From positions 17,842-81,841 of the forward strand of contig BGZK01002068.1 of NCBI GenBank assembly GCA_005406025.1: 64,000 bases of DNA, written 5' to 3'. The notes under the pieces were generated by a model. The model was not told the origin of the DNA and searched no databases. It saw only the letters and a program-made list of their open reading frames with translations. This document shows, piece by piece, positions 36,831-49,100 of this stretch. The position numbers and the translations under genes are program-made. Within the stretch, counting starts at the first letter, position 1. Every line of letters starts with the position of its first letter. This DNA is from Eumeta japonica. Taxonomy: Eukaryota > Arthropoda > Insecta > Lepidoptera > Psychidae.

Positions 36831-37291
36831 TAATATATATATATGTGCTCTCAGTTATTACATGTACAATGAAAAACATTAAATCATTTTTTCGAGTAAG
36901 TTTAAATATTTCATACTAAAGTAACCCTCAATCAACACGAAAAGGTGAAATCGGCGCCAAGTAATACATAAACCTTACAAATTTTCTTACAACAAGAGAC
37001 CGATTTCATGACAATAAATTGTTCTGTTGAAAACATTACCTGTTTAAACACACGTCAGTCGTTACAAGATTTGACGATGCCAAATCGATACCCAAGTCAG
37101 TAACAAGTTTAGTTTTCGATACCCGTTATGAAAAATCCCACATTGTTTGAACATTGTTTCTATTTTAAACAGTGGATATACTAACGTCGCCTTATTGCGT
37201 TTCAAAATAAAACTCGATAGCGACTTCCGTTCGAATGTTGTAACGGTCGCTCAATTTGACTAGCTTTGAGCTGCAGCTTTTCCTGGATGTT

Positions 37292-37337
37292 GGATAGGAT
37301 GTATTTCTACATGTAGATGTAGAAATACATCCTATCC
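37292..37337. repeat. perfect 21-bp inverted repeat, 4-base loop
   Basis: GGATAGGATGTATTTCTACA plus T at 37292-37312 is followed by GTAG and then its exact reverse complement at 37317-37337. As DNA it can form a cruciform; as RNA a 21-bp hairpin with a tetraloop. It lies immediately before the six-base-phased tract. Confidence 0.95.
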
Positions 37338-37354
37338 TGGTTCCTACCAGATTT

Positions 37355-37470
37355 CACGCTCTGGATTCCAATTCCGGTCTCGCACTAAATTCAGATCTCG
37401 ATACCATTCTTGATTGCAGTCCCGGTCCCCGTTCGCGATTCTGCTCGTGGTCGCGTTTTCAATTTCAACA
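37355..37470 (+). repeat. six-base-phased pyrimidine tract (best example)
   Basis: The sequence parses into hexamers such as ATTCCA, ATTCCG, GTCTCG, ATCTCG, GTCCCG, ATTCTG for over 100 bp. The pattern recurs at 1715, 9095, 41745 and, inverted, 57840. Confidence 0.55.
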
Positions 37471-38756
37471 GCGCTACCAGTCACGCTTCGAATTTATATG
37501 ACTCCGGGCTATGTGCTAGTATCAAAATAAAATAGATGCTTCATTATTTGTGAATACTGCAACCTTCTATCGGTGAAAGAATTTATGGAACCGGTGCAGT
37601 AGTTCGGCTCAGTAGTTCCGTGGACAGTAAAAATATGCCGATAAATTTGGGGATAAATGCCAAAATAGCTATAACAAAAACCTTTTCCAAGAAAAAAAAA
37701 TACGTAAATGTGTCGAGCTTGGTGATGATCGGTGATTCGGTGCTTCTATTTGGCGAACTCCATGGCGAACAATATATATATATATAAGTTGAAGATTTGT
37801 TGAAATCCCAGTTATAATTGTGACATCGTTATCTCCGCGCAGTGTTATCGGGATCGTGCCACGTGCTTATTATTGTTTATGTTAGGGGCGACATCGCTTA
37901 TCTTTATTGCTGAGAAGAAAAAAGAAAACCTCTTTGAACGGAGTGTCAAACAGTCGTTTGAGGGTGACATCTGATGATAATATGATCATTTTAATTGTAA
38001 ATTGTGAAATATAATATTTAATTAAACATGTAAATGTACTGTTAGTAGGTAAAGATATAGATAAAGCATATATACAATTTCGGATTAAGCAACACAATCT
38101 TTTTTGAGCAATTATAGCTTGATATTTAAGAAATTATTTAATTACATCGATGGTACGAATAATTTGTGTGAAAAATATGTTTATGTACCCATAAATTTCA
38201 TGTTCGTGTATATATGCTGTAATTCATGGTCTTGGTAAACTAGCTTCAGAATACAATTTGGCTCTTAGAATTGAAAAATCATTTAACATACTTGTGATCA
38301 GGGCGTGACATTCATTTTCAAAAATCAACTAACATTTCATGAGCCGATCTCAATGAAATTAAACCTTTATATTGTCTCAATTTAAGCTCAAGTTACCTTT
38401 GAAAACACCATGAAAATTTGTTAATTTGTTTTGGAGATTAAAAGACAAAGCTAAGCATTCGAACAGATAAAGTTTTTAAAAATAATATTATTGTATTATG
38501 TCACACTCCCTACATCACCCGCAAGCACTATTTGGTAAATAATTTTCAATGTACAGACACCTTACGATGGTCTTATTAAACATACATTAAAATCGGAGCG
38601 ACGCGCGTCATACTTTAAAGACTAGTGAACGTGCTATATTTTTTAGATGAAAATTTATCAATATTTTTTTATATAAATTTAACTGTCAAGTAGTATATCG
38701 TCTTAGAAAACCTTAAATGTTTTACCTAATATGTAACATCACCTACATATAATATA

Positions 38757-40010
38757 TTAGGTTAGGGAAAAAATTTTTTCGTATTTTATAAGTAAAAAGT
38801 TGCAGTAAAATCTCTTTGGTTGTGCTGTTTGTATCTGGCTAATACCTTTAATAGTTTTGATACCATTTAATAGATGACATTAATAAAAAGAAAATTAAAA
38901 AGTGGAAATGGTGTCCCGCTAATTTTTTCTATTGTTTTTCTGTCTACCAAAATGAGTGAACCTAACGATACATTTTAAAGTTTTATTACAAAAAAGAGAA
39001 AAACGCAAAACTAGTCGCGAAAAAGTTTGTAACGTTTATGGACTTAATATAGTATCAGTAATATTAGCTTAAAACTAGTTCAAGAGTTTTCAGTCTGGTA
39101 ATTTTGATGCCAAAGATGAACCTCGCTCTGGTTGACCTGTTACGGATAAAATCAATGTCATTTTAGAAAAAGTAGAACAAGATCGGCATATTAGTTCTTA
39201 CAACGTAACTGTGAATCTAGAGATTAAACACAACAGTACGGACGCATTTGAAAAAAGCTAGATATACAGAAAAGCTCAAAACTTGGGTCTCACACGAGCT
39301 CACTAAAAGAAATCTATTGAATGAAGTATTCATTTGCGCTTATGTATTTAAACGTAACGAAATTGAACCGTTTTTGAAAAAATTGATCACTGGCGACGAA
39401 AAATAAATTACCCACAACAAGAAAGTACGAAAAATATCAAGATCAAAAGGCAAGCTAGCGTCACAGACTATGGCGAAATCTAGATTAAATGCAATAAGTT
39501 GATACCGTGTATATGGAGTGATTGGAAGAGAATTATTTATTATGAGCTTTTACCGCTGAGCAGACCATCAATTGTCGACAGTTGACGATGCTCAAGCAAG
39601 AAGTAAAGAAGAAACTGCCGGAATTGATCAACAAAAAGGGTGTGGTTTTTCACTATGATAACGCCAGACCACATACATCTTTAGACACTTATTAAGTATT
39701 GAGAGCATTTGAGTGGAAAATCTTAATGCATCTACCATATAGCTCCGGCCTTGCATCCTTAGATTTATACATGTTTTGGTCTCTGCAGAATTCTTTAGGT
39801 AGAGTTAGGAGAGATCAAGAGAGGACTGTCAAAACTACTTGTCGCAGTGTTTTGATCAGAAGTCCCAAAAATTTTTCAGCAATGGGTTTGTTACTACCTA
39901 CAAAAAGGCAACAAGTTGGTGAAGAAAATGGCATATATACATACACATATATTGTTATTAAATATAAATAAAATGTGATTAAAAATATATTTTGAATTTA
40001 TATTAGGTAC
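38757..40010 (+). mobile_element. dead mariner transposon (DD34D)
   Basis: The left end TTAGGTTAGGGAAAAA (38757) follows a TA. The coding remnant starts at ATG 38952 and is broken by a stop within ten codons and by many later stops and shifts. Recognisable parts: VTDKINVILEKVEQDRHISS, a KRNEIEPFLKKLITGDE-like stretch, HYDNARPH (39651 on), and an open end at 39699-39971 (VLRAFEWKILMHLPYSSGLA and on). The second catalytic Asp (39657) and third (39762) are kept 34 residues apart. Total length suits a mariner (about 1.25 kb). The right inverted repeat is too eroded to fix the end. Confidence 0.88.
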
Positions 40011-41527
40011 TTTTTAAAAATATCAGATTTGACGCATATATGATGATTACATTCAATCCCCGTCTTGTAAGAGATATTTTATATTTTGTTGAATTTATTT
40101 TAATTAGAATTTTGAGCATGAATTGGTAGGGATATTTATAAGTATTCTAACTATTTTTCTTTTAATAGTCAGCGAAAACAGCTGACACATCCTACGTTCA
40201 TAGTATACATTTTTCGAAAGTATCTCTTCACATCAATATTTTGAAAACTCACTCAATAAAATTGATTTTTTTTTATTGTGCGGTTGTGATCGAGTCACTG
40301 ATTTTTATTTTTATGCGAATTTCAAGACAAATAGTTTGTTGCCATTAGAATCCAGAACTACCGAATCATAAAGATCTAACCGAGTCTCTTTTGACTCGAA
40401 GGGTGCAATTACTGTGCCATATCGGTTAAGTTATCATTCAGACATTCGCTATTGAATATCTCATTGATCAGATTTTTTTAGATATATACATACAGGAAAT
40501 TAAATGAACCCAAAAATACTATCAAAGGAACTACAATTTTCAAGATTGATATATAACATCCAAGGATTTTCTTTAATATTTTTCTCAATATTAAAAAAAA
40601 ATAATTAGAAGTTTTTTATGGCTTTAATACGCCAGTTGACTCCTATGACAGAATATCGAATAAACGAAAACTCGTCGACGCTCAAAATATTGAAGAAAAA
40701 CTGGCCAAGAACATATCGGATTACGCTCATTACAGAGCTACGAAGCCACTATTACAAAGAAATGCACACTACAGATGAAAAATATATGTTTCCCGCAGAG
40801 AATAGTTATAAGCACTTTAGTCGCCTATAACTAGAAAAAGAAAGAAAAAGTAGGTAAGTCGACTATTATACTCTTAAACTTGAGTAAACTAAAGTGTATC
40901 AGCAAAAGAGCGTCATGACGATTACGTCCTTTTGTTGAGAATCGTAGTTCTTCAACAATATCTCAAGAACCGAATATGCGACGATTTTCAAAATAATTTT
41001 CGTTGAAAGTATTTATTAAGCATTACATTTTTTATTATTTTCAAATTTTTAAACATGCCGTTTAGAAAATAGAGGTGGGGACACATTTCTTACAACTTTC
41101 GGAGCCATTATTTTCAAAATTATTCACGTAATCAGAAAAATTGTTTATAAACTATAAAACGTTTTTAAAATGTCTGTCGAAATATGTACCATTCGTTGAT
41201 GTTTGCTGAAAAAAAAATTGGCTTCTGTTACATGTATAATGTGCCCCCTTAAAATGATTTATTTTTGTTGTTTAAGCACTAAACTAAGTAGCGGCTTATA
41301 CAAGACACCTAAATTATAAATTTCATCAATATATATCGTGTAGTTATTTAATAAATGCCTGTGACTTACGGACGGATGGACATGACAAAACGATAACCGT
41401 TTTTGCTATTTGAATAGTTCGTATTTAGGGTTCCGAGCATTTCGTGTTTGCCGTGGGAAAATTATAGTTCCCAAGGGAAAAATTTCATACCATCAGTTCC
41501 AACAATCAAGACAGTTAACATGTATAG

Positions 41528-41531
<4 letters not shown>
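40011..41531. other. intergenic DNA, degraded repeat texture
   Basis: AT-rich, no coding sequence. The stretch 40910-41270 and the GGACGGATGGACATGAC segment near 41373 resemble scattered lepidopteran repeats, but no second copy was found here. Confidence 0.4.

Positions 41532-41571
<40 letters not shown>
41532..41571. repeat. (AT)20 microsatellite
   Basis: Uninterrupted AT dinucleotides for 40 bases. Confidence 0.95.
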
Positions 41572-41572
<1 letters not shown>

Positions 41573-41744
41573 CAAGAAATGCTTATTATAAGAATGAGAT
41601 GAAATTATAATGTCGTTCTTGGTTGTAAAAATGATGTCCGACTTACTGATTATTAACGTGCGATCATATTTCGTGTGTCAGTAACGCAACACTATCGCTA
41701 GCGGCTAGAGTTCCTTCGTTTTTATATCGACCAATCGCGCTGTC

Positions 41745-41830
41745 AACTGAGATCTCAGTCTCACTTTCCCGCCCTCGATCCCGATTCTGGTCTTGCTGTT
41801 GATTCCAGTTTTGGACTAGAGTCAATCTTG
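41745..41830 (+). repeat. six-base-phased pyrimidine tract
   Basis: Hexamers such as ATCTCA, GTCTCA, ATCCCG, ATTCTG, GTCTTG and ATTCCA follow in phase. Related to 37355-37470. Confidence 0.45.
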
Positions 41831-42799
41831 ATGTAGTAATATCTTGATATTTCCTTGTACACTGACGTTATCAATAACAGACCGATGAAAAAAAATAGAC
41901 TGTACTACATTTTTACGAGTAAAGCCGCGAATAAGGCTAGTGTATACTAAAACTTAGCCAGATAACGTAGATCAATATTAAAATAGAATCGAGTAGATCA
42001 GACTAGTAATTCTCGAATTGTAAAAGCACAATATACAGATTGACAGACAAACAGAGATATATTGGGTCTCAGAATATACAAGAGTATAAAAACGAAACTA
42101 CTAGTTTTTGAGATACGTTATGAATTTTTTTTTTAGGTTTTTTATAGAAAGCGTTTTGTCTAATATAGCACAGCCTAAATTGCTGAGAAAAACAATTCTA
42201 AGTAGATAAGAAAATTAAAATACTGATAATATATCATGCTGATGACATGCACAGAACAGCGATCATAGTTTATTTGACGAAGATTCGTATTTTGTTAACT
42301 GGTTGCGAGTCTTCCATTTATCGTTGCGATTTCCTCTTAATAGGTGGGCGGAAACTGTTGGGCAGATGGTGTCGTGGACTTTTCTGTAGAACTCTTTGAG
42401 AGGAACAAATCTTCCATACAGCACTTTTATATGATGTAGACTTTGCACATTGTTTATCAGGGTAGTTCTCAAATGGTGCGCTTTTTTCCAACTTAGTCGA
42501 TAATCATCATTCTAACCTAACTCAGCTTTTTTACACGAAATATTTGTAAATTAAAATACACAAACCTTACTTGTGAGTCTGCAATTTCTGAGATTAGCCT
42601 TCGCTGGCGGACAAATGGACCCCGTGGGAGATTTCAGTTCATAATATGTGAGGATTGTACAATTTCTAATTATCATAAAGAAAATAATGAATCTGTGTTG
42701 TGAGTGTAGCCAGTATAATCGAGTCTTTGACTATATAATGTTTATTTGTATAAAAAATTACATCTGTCGTGTAAATAATTCAAAAGATGATTTTCTTTA

Positions 42800-43015
42800 A
42801 GGTTTAAGAATACATAAGCGCAATACCAATCACTGAAGGACTCATCACGAGATCTTCGAAACTATAGGTCCGATTGACTTGAAATTTGGTAATAGTTACT
42901 TTTTTCTTGGCTTAAACGCTCACTAAGAATGGCTTTTACGCAAATCCTATCTAAAAAATATTTTTCATCATTTTACGTTTACGCGGGCGGAGCCACAGGC
43001 AAAAGCTAGTAGCTT
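42800..43015 (+). repeat. LINE/SINE 3'-end-like dispersed repeat
   Basis: Contains GGTCCGATTGACTTGAAATT, GCTCACTAAGAATGGCTTTT and the terminal GCGGGCGGAGCCACAGGCAA followed by AAGCTAGTA, wording common at the 3' ends of lepidopteran retroelement copies. A related inverted end (ACTAGCTGTCCCGCCCGC) lies at 45993. Confidence 0.5.
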
Positions 43016-45564
43016 ATTCTAATATTGTCAAGTGACCCCCCAAAAGATATAAAATGCTCTTGAATTAGCGACATCACGCTGTCAGGGTAGGGTAGGTGAC
43101 AAATCAAACTTTTTATAAAATGAACTTTAATGCATGGGATAAAATGCCAATAGAATTGCATTGATGATTGAGCTCGTCTACTGGTTGGTTCGACAGAGCC
43201 AATAATGGTAGATTATAATAAATTTATGATAAATTTGTAATTTTAAAGCGAAGCCTTTTAACCTACGTTTGCGATAGACACCTAAATTTTGAAAAATGTA
43301 ACAACACGACGATCCAATGCGCCTCATTAGCTATCCAGCTTGTGGCCAAAGTGAGCGAGAGAATAGGAGAATTAAGATGTATCAGACAGCGCTCTGCCTG
43401 TTCCACCTTCTCTCTCTCTTCTAGCTTCATGTTTCCAGGCAAGAGTATGTATTCGAATAATATGAATTATGTGATTTATTTGTGATTTATTTTTATTTAT
43501 ATTTATTTCCATTTATTTCCATTTTCCATAACCATAGGCAGAGGCCATCTCTACACGTTACGACATGCTTGCTTCACTAACATCCATCAATAGTTTTGCA
43601 AGCCGGCAGTTTCGGATGCTTAAAAGCGGTACAATATTACTACAACCAAATTAAATTGCGTTATTTGTAACGTAATAATTTGGAATTATGTATAATGCTT
43701 ACAAAACTTTGTCTTTGTTGGGTGCCTCACGACCCGTGATCACATAAATCTCATATGTGCACGACTGTACACTTTATTTATTCCTTTTTTTTTCTTTATA
43801 TTGTTCTTTATGTTACATATATTTATGTTACACATTTTGACCTCCTTATTTATTTGATTTAATTGCATAATTATAGCCAAGTGAGATTTTTTTACTATAT
43901 TTCGAATTAAGCTCCCAGACAAATCAAACCAAAAGGACATATATTAGGTATTAAAAATGGAAAACTCGGTTACAATACAGTTTCTCTCAATTGATACTGG
44001 CCCACTTTTATATGTAAGGGTAGTATTTACTTAATACCATTAGTAGTACCTAGATAGATCATGCTATATAGCTTTTTTTTCTTAAGGGATAATAATAAGG
44101 GAAAGTTTATGACTAGTCATTTCAAAATAAAGATTTAACATATTTTTATGAATATTATCATTTTTACTTCAAAAGTTATACTTATTTCTATGAGTCTATT
44201 GATAGTTAAGCAATTATGAAGCAAAATACATAAAATCAAATAAAACGTTATCAGTATTTAGGTCTCAGTTTCAAGATAATATATTGTTTAGAATTAATTT
44301 CTCCGTCACAAGCATTAATTTCTTCAGAATTAATTTCTTCGTCACATCGAGACAATAATATTTTTTGAGCACATGCTCTCGTATTGAGGCATTGATGTCA
44401 TACTTTTCCCTCGTTTATAAATGAGAGAAAATATATATTGGATAGACAAATAAAAATTGAAGTTGAGAATTAATCAACATACATCGCGCCCAATGTATAT
44501 TGATTCATTATTTATCAATAAATTTCTTAATAATAAAATTATTAATTTATGACTTCGACTGGAAATGTAGGTTGTGTTGTTTGTGGAATTCATCACACAT
44601 TTTCTAATCATAGATCAACACGATAGTAGCCTGTTTCTTAATGTGGTTGACAGAAATTAATGGATTATGAACGTTATTGAAAAGAATTTTCTCAGTTAGA
44701 TTTTCAAAATTTTTCGGAAGTCTCATAAAATCCAAGCACAATTTCATATGGTTTTGTTTTCGAAAAAATTAAAAACTGTTCCTTATATTATATCTGAAGT
44801 GTGAATACCAATTTTTATAGTTCTAATTTCAGGAATGTCCAAGCATGGAAATTTTCAAGTTCCATTTAAACGTCTTAAAGAATACATTTTAAATTTGTCT
44901 TCTTAATAAACAAATTTGACTATTGGACTAGGCGAAGATGAATCTGTCAGAACAGAATTTCATAAATTTTTTACCGCTTTAGAATTTGTTTCAATAGAAT
45001 ACACATGTATGTTTTTCGATATCGAGTTTTGAAATAAATATGGGTTTAAAAGTATTTGTTGTGTTGCCATGAAGTTTAAAAAGAAGAGAAATATTTTCCT
45101 ACATGTAAATACAATGAATTTATTATTTATGGACAATATAGTTTATTTCTTTATTTAGGTACTTCTGATTCGAAAATGCGCTATGTTCACGCACTGACCT
45201 GCTACTGCAAACAAAGAGGTGTTACTTTAATATTTGTAGAAAAATTTAAATCAAGATATTAAATTTTAAATGACAGATAAATTCTTCAACGCGTTTAGAT
45301 GTATTCATGTAGTTATAAATAGATCTACATATAATTTTAATCGGAACATCTACAAAAACTTCGAATAAAACTGGATTCGTGTCGTGTCGGGTTTCGATTG
45401 CACCGTTGCCGATACAGGCGTGCCCTCTCACAATATTTATATATCGAGGGTCTAGACTCTGCTAAGGGCCGTCGTCACCTAAATCCTGACGATTTGCAGG
45501 TCTGGCGGCGTGCTACCCGATGCACGGATCGAGCGATTTTAATTTGCGTTAAGTTGAAAAATAA
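43016..45564. other. intergenic DNA, no gene seen
   Basis: AT-rich. A 21-base direct repeat (AGAATTAATTTC(T)CCGTCACA type) occurs at about 44289 and 44327. No protein domain in any frame. Confidence 0.45.
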
Positions 45565-45770
45565 TTGATGAATTCGCGCGTGGTCAGCATTCGAACCCGG
45601 AAACCTCTGGTTTGGGCCGTTAACCACACACACTTAACCTATGCAAGTGATTGTAAGAAAATCATAAAACCGTAGGGGTTTCATAATATGATAAAAGAAC
45701 TTTTTAAAATTTCTATTGAGTATCAAGATTACGTCTGTGGTTTTCCGAATCGAACCTAGGCTCGTATAAA
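45565..45770 (-). repeat. tRNA-derived SINE-like fragments (minus orientation)
   Basis: On the minus strand GGGTTCGAATGC (B-box-like, 45588-45599) is preceded by TGGTTAACGGCCCAAACCAG (A-box-like region, 45625-45606). The segment resembles the plus-strand copy at 6715. A second B-box-like site, AGGTTCGATTCGG, lies at about 45739-45751. No full cloverleaf. Confidence 0.4.
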
Positions 45771-45992
45771 GCGACTATTAAACTTAGTAGCATAATTACG
45801 TCAATTATCGGAAACGTGTTCATTTCTTATGAGATATATGGAAAAAAATTCGATATAACCATAAGAAAAATATTATGATTAATTTAAATAACAAATATTA
45901 TTTTGAAAACGTAATTATATTTTATTTTTCTTATACGTAAATTTTCGTAAAAATGAAAGAGTATTGATATCACCGGTCTACTTATATCATAC

Positions 45993-46110
45993 TAGCTGTC
46001 CCGCCCGCTTCGCTGGGTAATTTTTATTATAAAATAAAATGGCGAAGGATTTACGGAATTCGAAAAATGAGTAGCCTAGAACCATCTACAAATCATTCCG
46101 CATCGAATGG
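45993..46110 (-). repeat. dispersed retroelement 3' end, inverted
   Basis: Begins ACTAGCTGTCCCGCCCGCTT, the reverse complement of the terminal wording at 42985-43012. It continues with AGTAGCCTAGAACCATCTAC, typical of scattered lepidopteran copies. Confidence 0.5.
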
Positions 46111-49100
46111 TCCCAGTCCCATGTCTATACGTTTAATAGTTTGTACGTGATTTGCGAACAAAGACAACCTATTTTCATTATATATGTATATAGAAGAAGA
46201 AAAAATAGATTTTAACGTACCATTTGAAAAGAACGTTTGTCCACTCCGCTACCGTCGTTCATAAATGACAATGTGTGTTTAAATTACGTAATATAGATAA
46301 ATGTAGTTGTGCATTTTTGAGATAGTATATATGTTATCTAAAAAAAAAAATCTTGATGTTTAATTCTTTGCTTTTATACTTATGCAACCCTTCCAATTTT
46401 TAAATTTTGCAAATTCACTAGTGCTAACTGAACACATAATTTGGAGCGGCGCTCAAACTAAGAATTATTACAGGTTTTCTTAACAAATATAGGAAATACG
46501 TGAATGTTTTTCGGTGTGTATTTTTTGAAATTATTTTTTTTTAGATGCGTTAGAAACGATACACGAGAGTGCATTTACACTTTATTATAAAGTTGTGCGC
46601 GCTCATTTAAAACACTGTTATTAAATTTATTTTCTATAGATCGATAAAGTTTTTTTATAAATCTTAACAACGCCATCTGTATGTTGCAGTAGGTACTATT
46701 AAGGACAGCGTCATCTGTGTGAAATAATTATGAGTTATTTTTTAATTTTTTACGAATTAATGCACGAAGCTCCATGTTAGCTGTTTTGATTGAATATGAA
46801 TCCATTATGTCTCAAGGGTAGTACAATTTTTTTCACCACTTGTGATCACGAAGAGAAACTAAAAATTTATTAATTATGTGTATGTAAGTATACATGAATT
46901 TTTGAAAATTGCTGTTTTTACAACTTTTATAAGAAAAAACATTAATCAGTTACAATAATAAGGTTACGATTAGATGCCCTAATACTACATTCTAAAAGAG
47001 ATTATTGTACTCATGTCGCGAAGATGTATCGTATAATCTATAGTATTAAACGATTACGCTAACCGCTGACATACTTTCGAACTTCCCGCTATGAGGATTG
47101 AAAAATTTTAATAATACAATTAGAAAGTTACTGATTTTAGTCCGACTTCCGAAAATCAGATTTTCGTCAGATCTTGAAGTTTTAGAGTCCTAGCAATCTA
47201 TTTTAATTGTTTTACCAGTGATGTTCCTACATGTGTCCGTATGTTTCCATTATAACCCTCTTAAAACTTTTGCACTGGTTAACCAATCGAAACGCGGTAT
47301 ACTGTGGCATTAGAAAAGGCTCCGCTTAACTTTAATTTTCTGAAACTTTGGATAGAACATTAGATTTCTTCTATCCGGCCGAGTCAGTTCGGAAATAGGA
47401 AAACCAAATATATTTTTTTCAATAAATTTTAAGCTATTGTACCAATCGACAATAAAATCTAATCAGCTCTTTTCTCCATAAACTTGCGTTGCGTAAATCG
47501 CATAAAAATCGGTTGATTTGCTCCAGAGATATTGTTAGAAAAAATTTTGGAAATAGTGTTTTTTTGAAATATTTTTTAAACTACTATATAGATCGATTCC
47601 AAAATCCTGCTCAGCTTTTTTCCTTAAATGGCAACGTCTATCATCGCAAATAACACCGAAATCAAATGGTTCGATCGAGAAATTCGAAGCAAAGCAAGCA
47701 AGAAAGCAAAAAATTCGCAATATTTTTTTTTTTTTAATAACTCCCAAAATTCTTAATAGATTGATATTTGGTTTTCAGTCAACTTTTTGTGTTTAAAAAA
47801 CTGCGTAGCATGCCGCAAAACCATTCAAAATAAAAACTTTTAATTTTTGGATTCAAAGAGCTCAAACATATTAAAACTATATTTTTGAGCTCAGATAACT
47901 TAAAAAAACATTGAAACCGATATTTTCAGCTGAGAGGACAATAGTTGATTGTGATAATGATAACTTCTGCTTCTATAATAAGAGCACAATAATTTATTGC
48001 TAGGTATATTTATGAACGCTTTGAACTCAAAACTAGCAAGAAATTTTAAGGGTGGCGTGCAGGATCAACCGCCTCCCGAATTTTTAAACTCGAAAAGCTC
48101 AAAAACTTATAGACAACTATATTTCTCAACACAAGGAACTCAAAAATATATCGATAAATATAATAGATGGAAGTTTTAGGGATAGCCTGCGGGGTTAAAG
48201 GTTTTTCAGATTCTTTTATCCGAACTTCAACTCTTGCGGCACAAAGTTCACTATTTAACTAGCCATAACATACGAAAAAACATTTTTTTTTTTGTTGGAC
48301 GCTTCTGAACACAGCCACAATCGCTACAATGTCAATGTTTGTTTTCCTGTATTTTTTGCCACAGCACAAGGAGTACACAGACTATGAGAGATGACTCATT
48401 AAACCGTATGCGGGGTGTGCGTGATATCTATTACGCATTTTAAATTTTACCATAACAAACTGCCGCTTTTGTTTGCATTAGGCAACATTCAAGTATTACG
48501 AAAGCATCAATGGTTTGAGAAGGGGGAGGTTTGGGGGAAGGGGAGGAATCTGGATGAATATTACGTCAGCAATATTTATCTACTTTAAGTACCTGATTTT
48601 TCTGGAAAGCGATTCCGAAAATTCGAAGATTATGGAAAGAGAAAAAAGAGAAGATACACAGTTTCGCATTCAAAAATGGCCGCGGTGAATGAGTGCTTCT
48701 TCTCAGTTTCTTCAGCTTTTCCGTTATGATGTTGAAATATTCTGTCAAAAAATGCTTAAATATTTAAAAGATTTAAAAAAGAAAATGGTATTTCTTATTT
48801 TCGATAAGCAAAATTTAGTTTACTTGAGATAAGTACTCAATCGTGTATTATAACGAGGATTTGATAATATAGTATTATTTCAATTTTTATTTAAAACACC
48901 ATTAATTAAAACTTGAGATATAAACGGATTTTACAGAAATGTACCTAAACTACCCTGATCTCGTACTTTAGGGCGTTGTCACAATATTCGTTCGCTGATC
49001 AATAGAAACTCAGTTCTTGAACTAATAGTAGTCTTTGTTATTTTATTTTTTTTTATAATTTTTTAAGCAATCTTAAAAGGATATCTAAAAAAATAATTGT

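Noticed and set aside
36245..36835. TAGTTATTA as target-site duplication of a hAT-like element
   Set aside because: The sequences just inside the two copies are not inverted repeats of each other, so the match may be chance in AT-rich DNA.
42263..42472. 69-codon minus-strand ORF
   Set aside because: Reads like protein over part of its length but matches nothing I know; not enough to call a gene.
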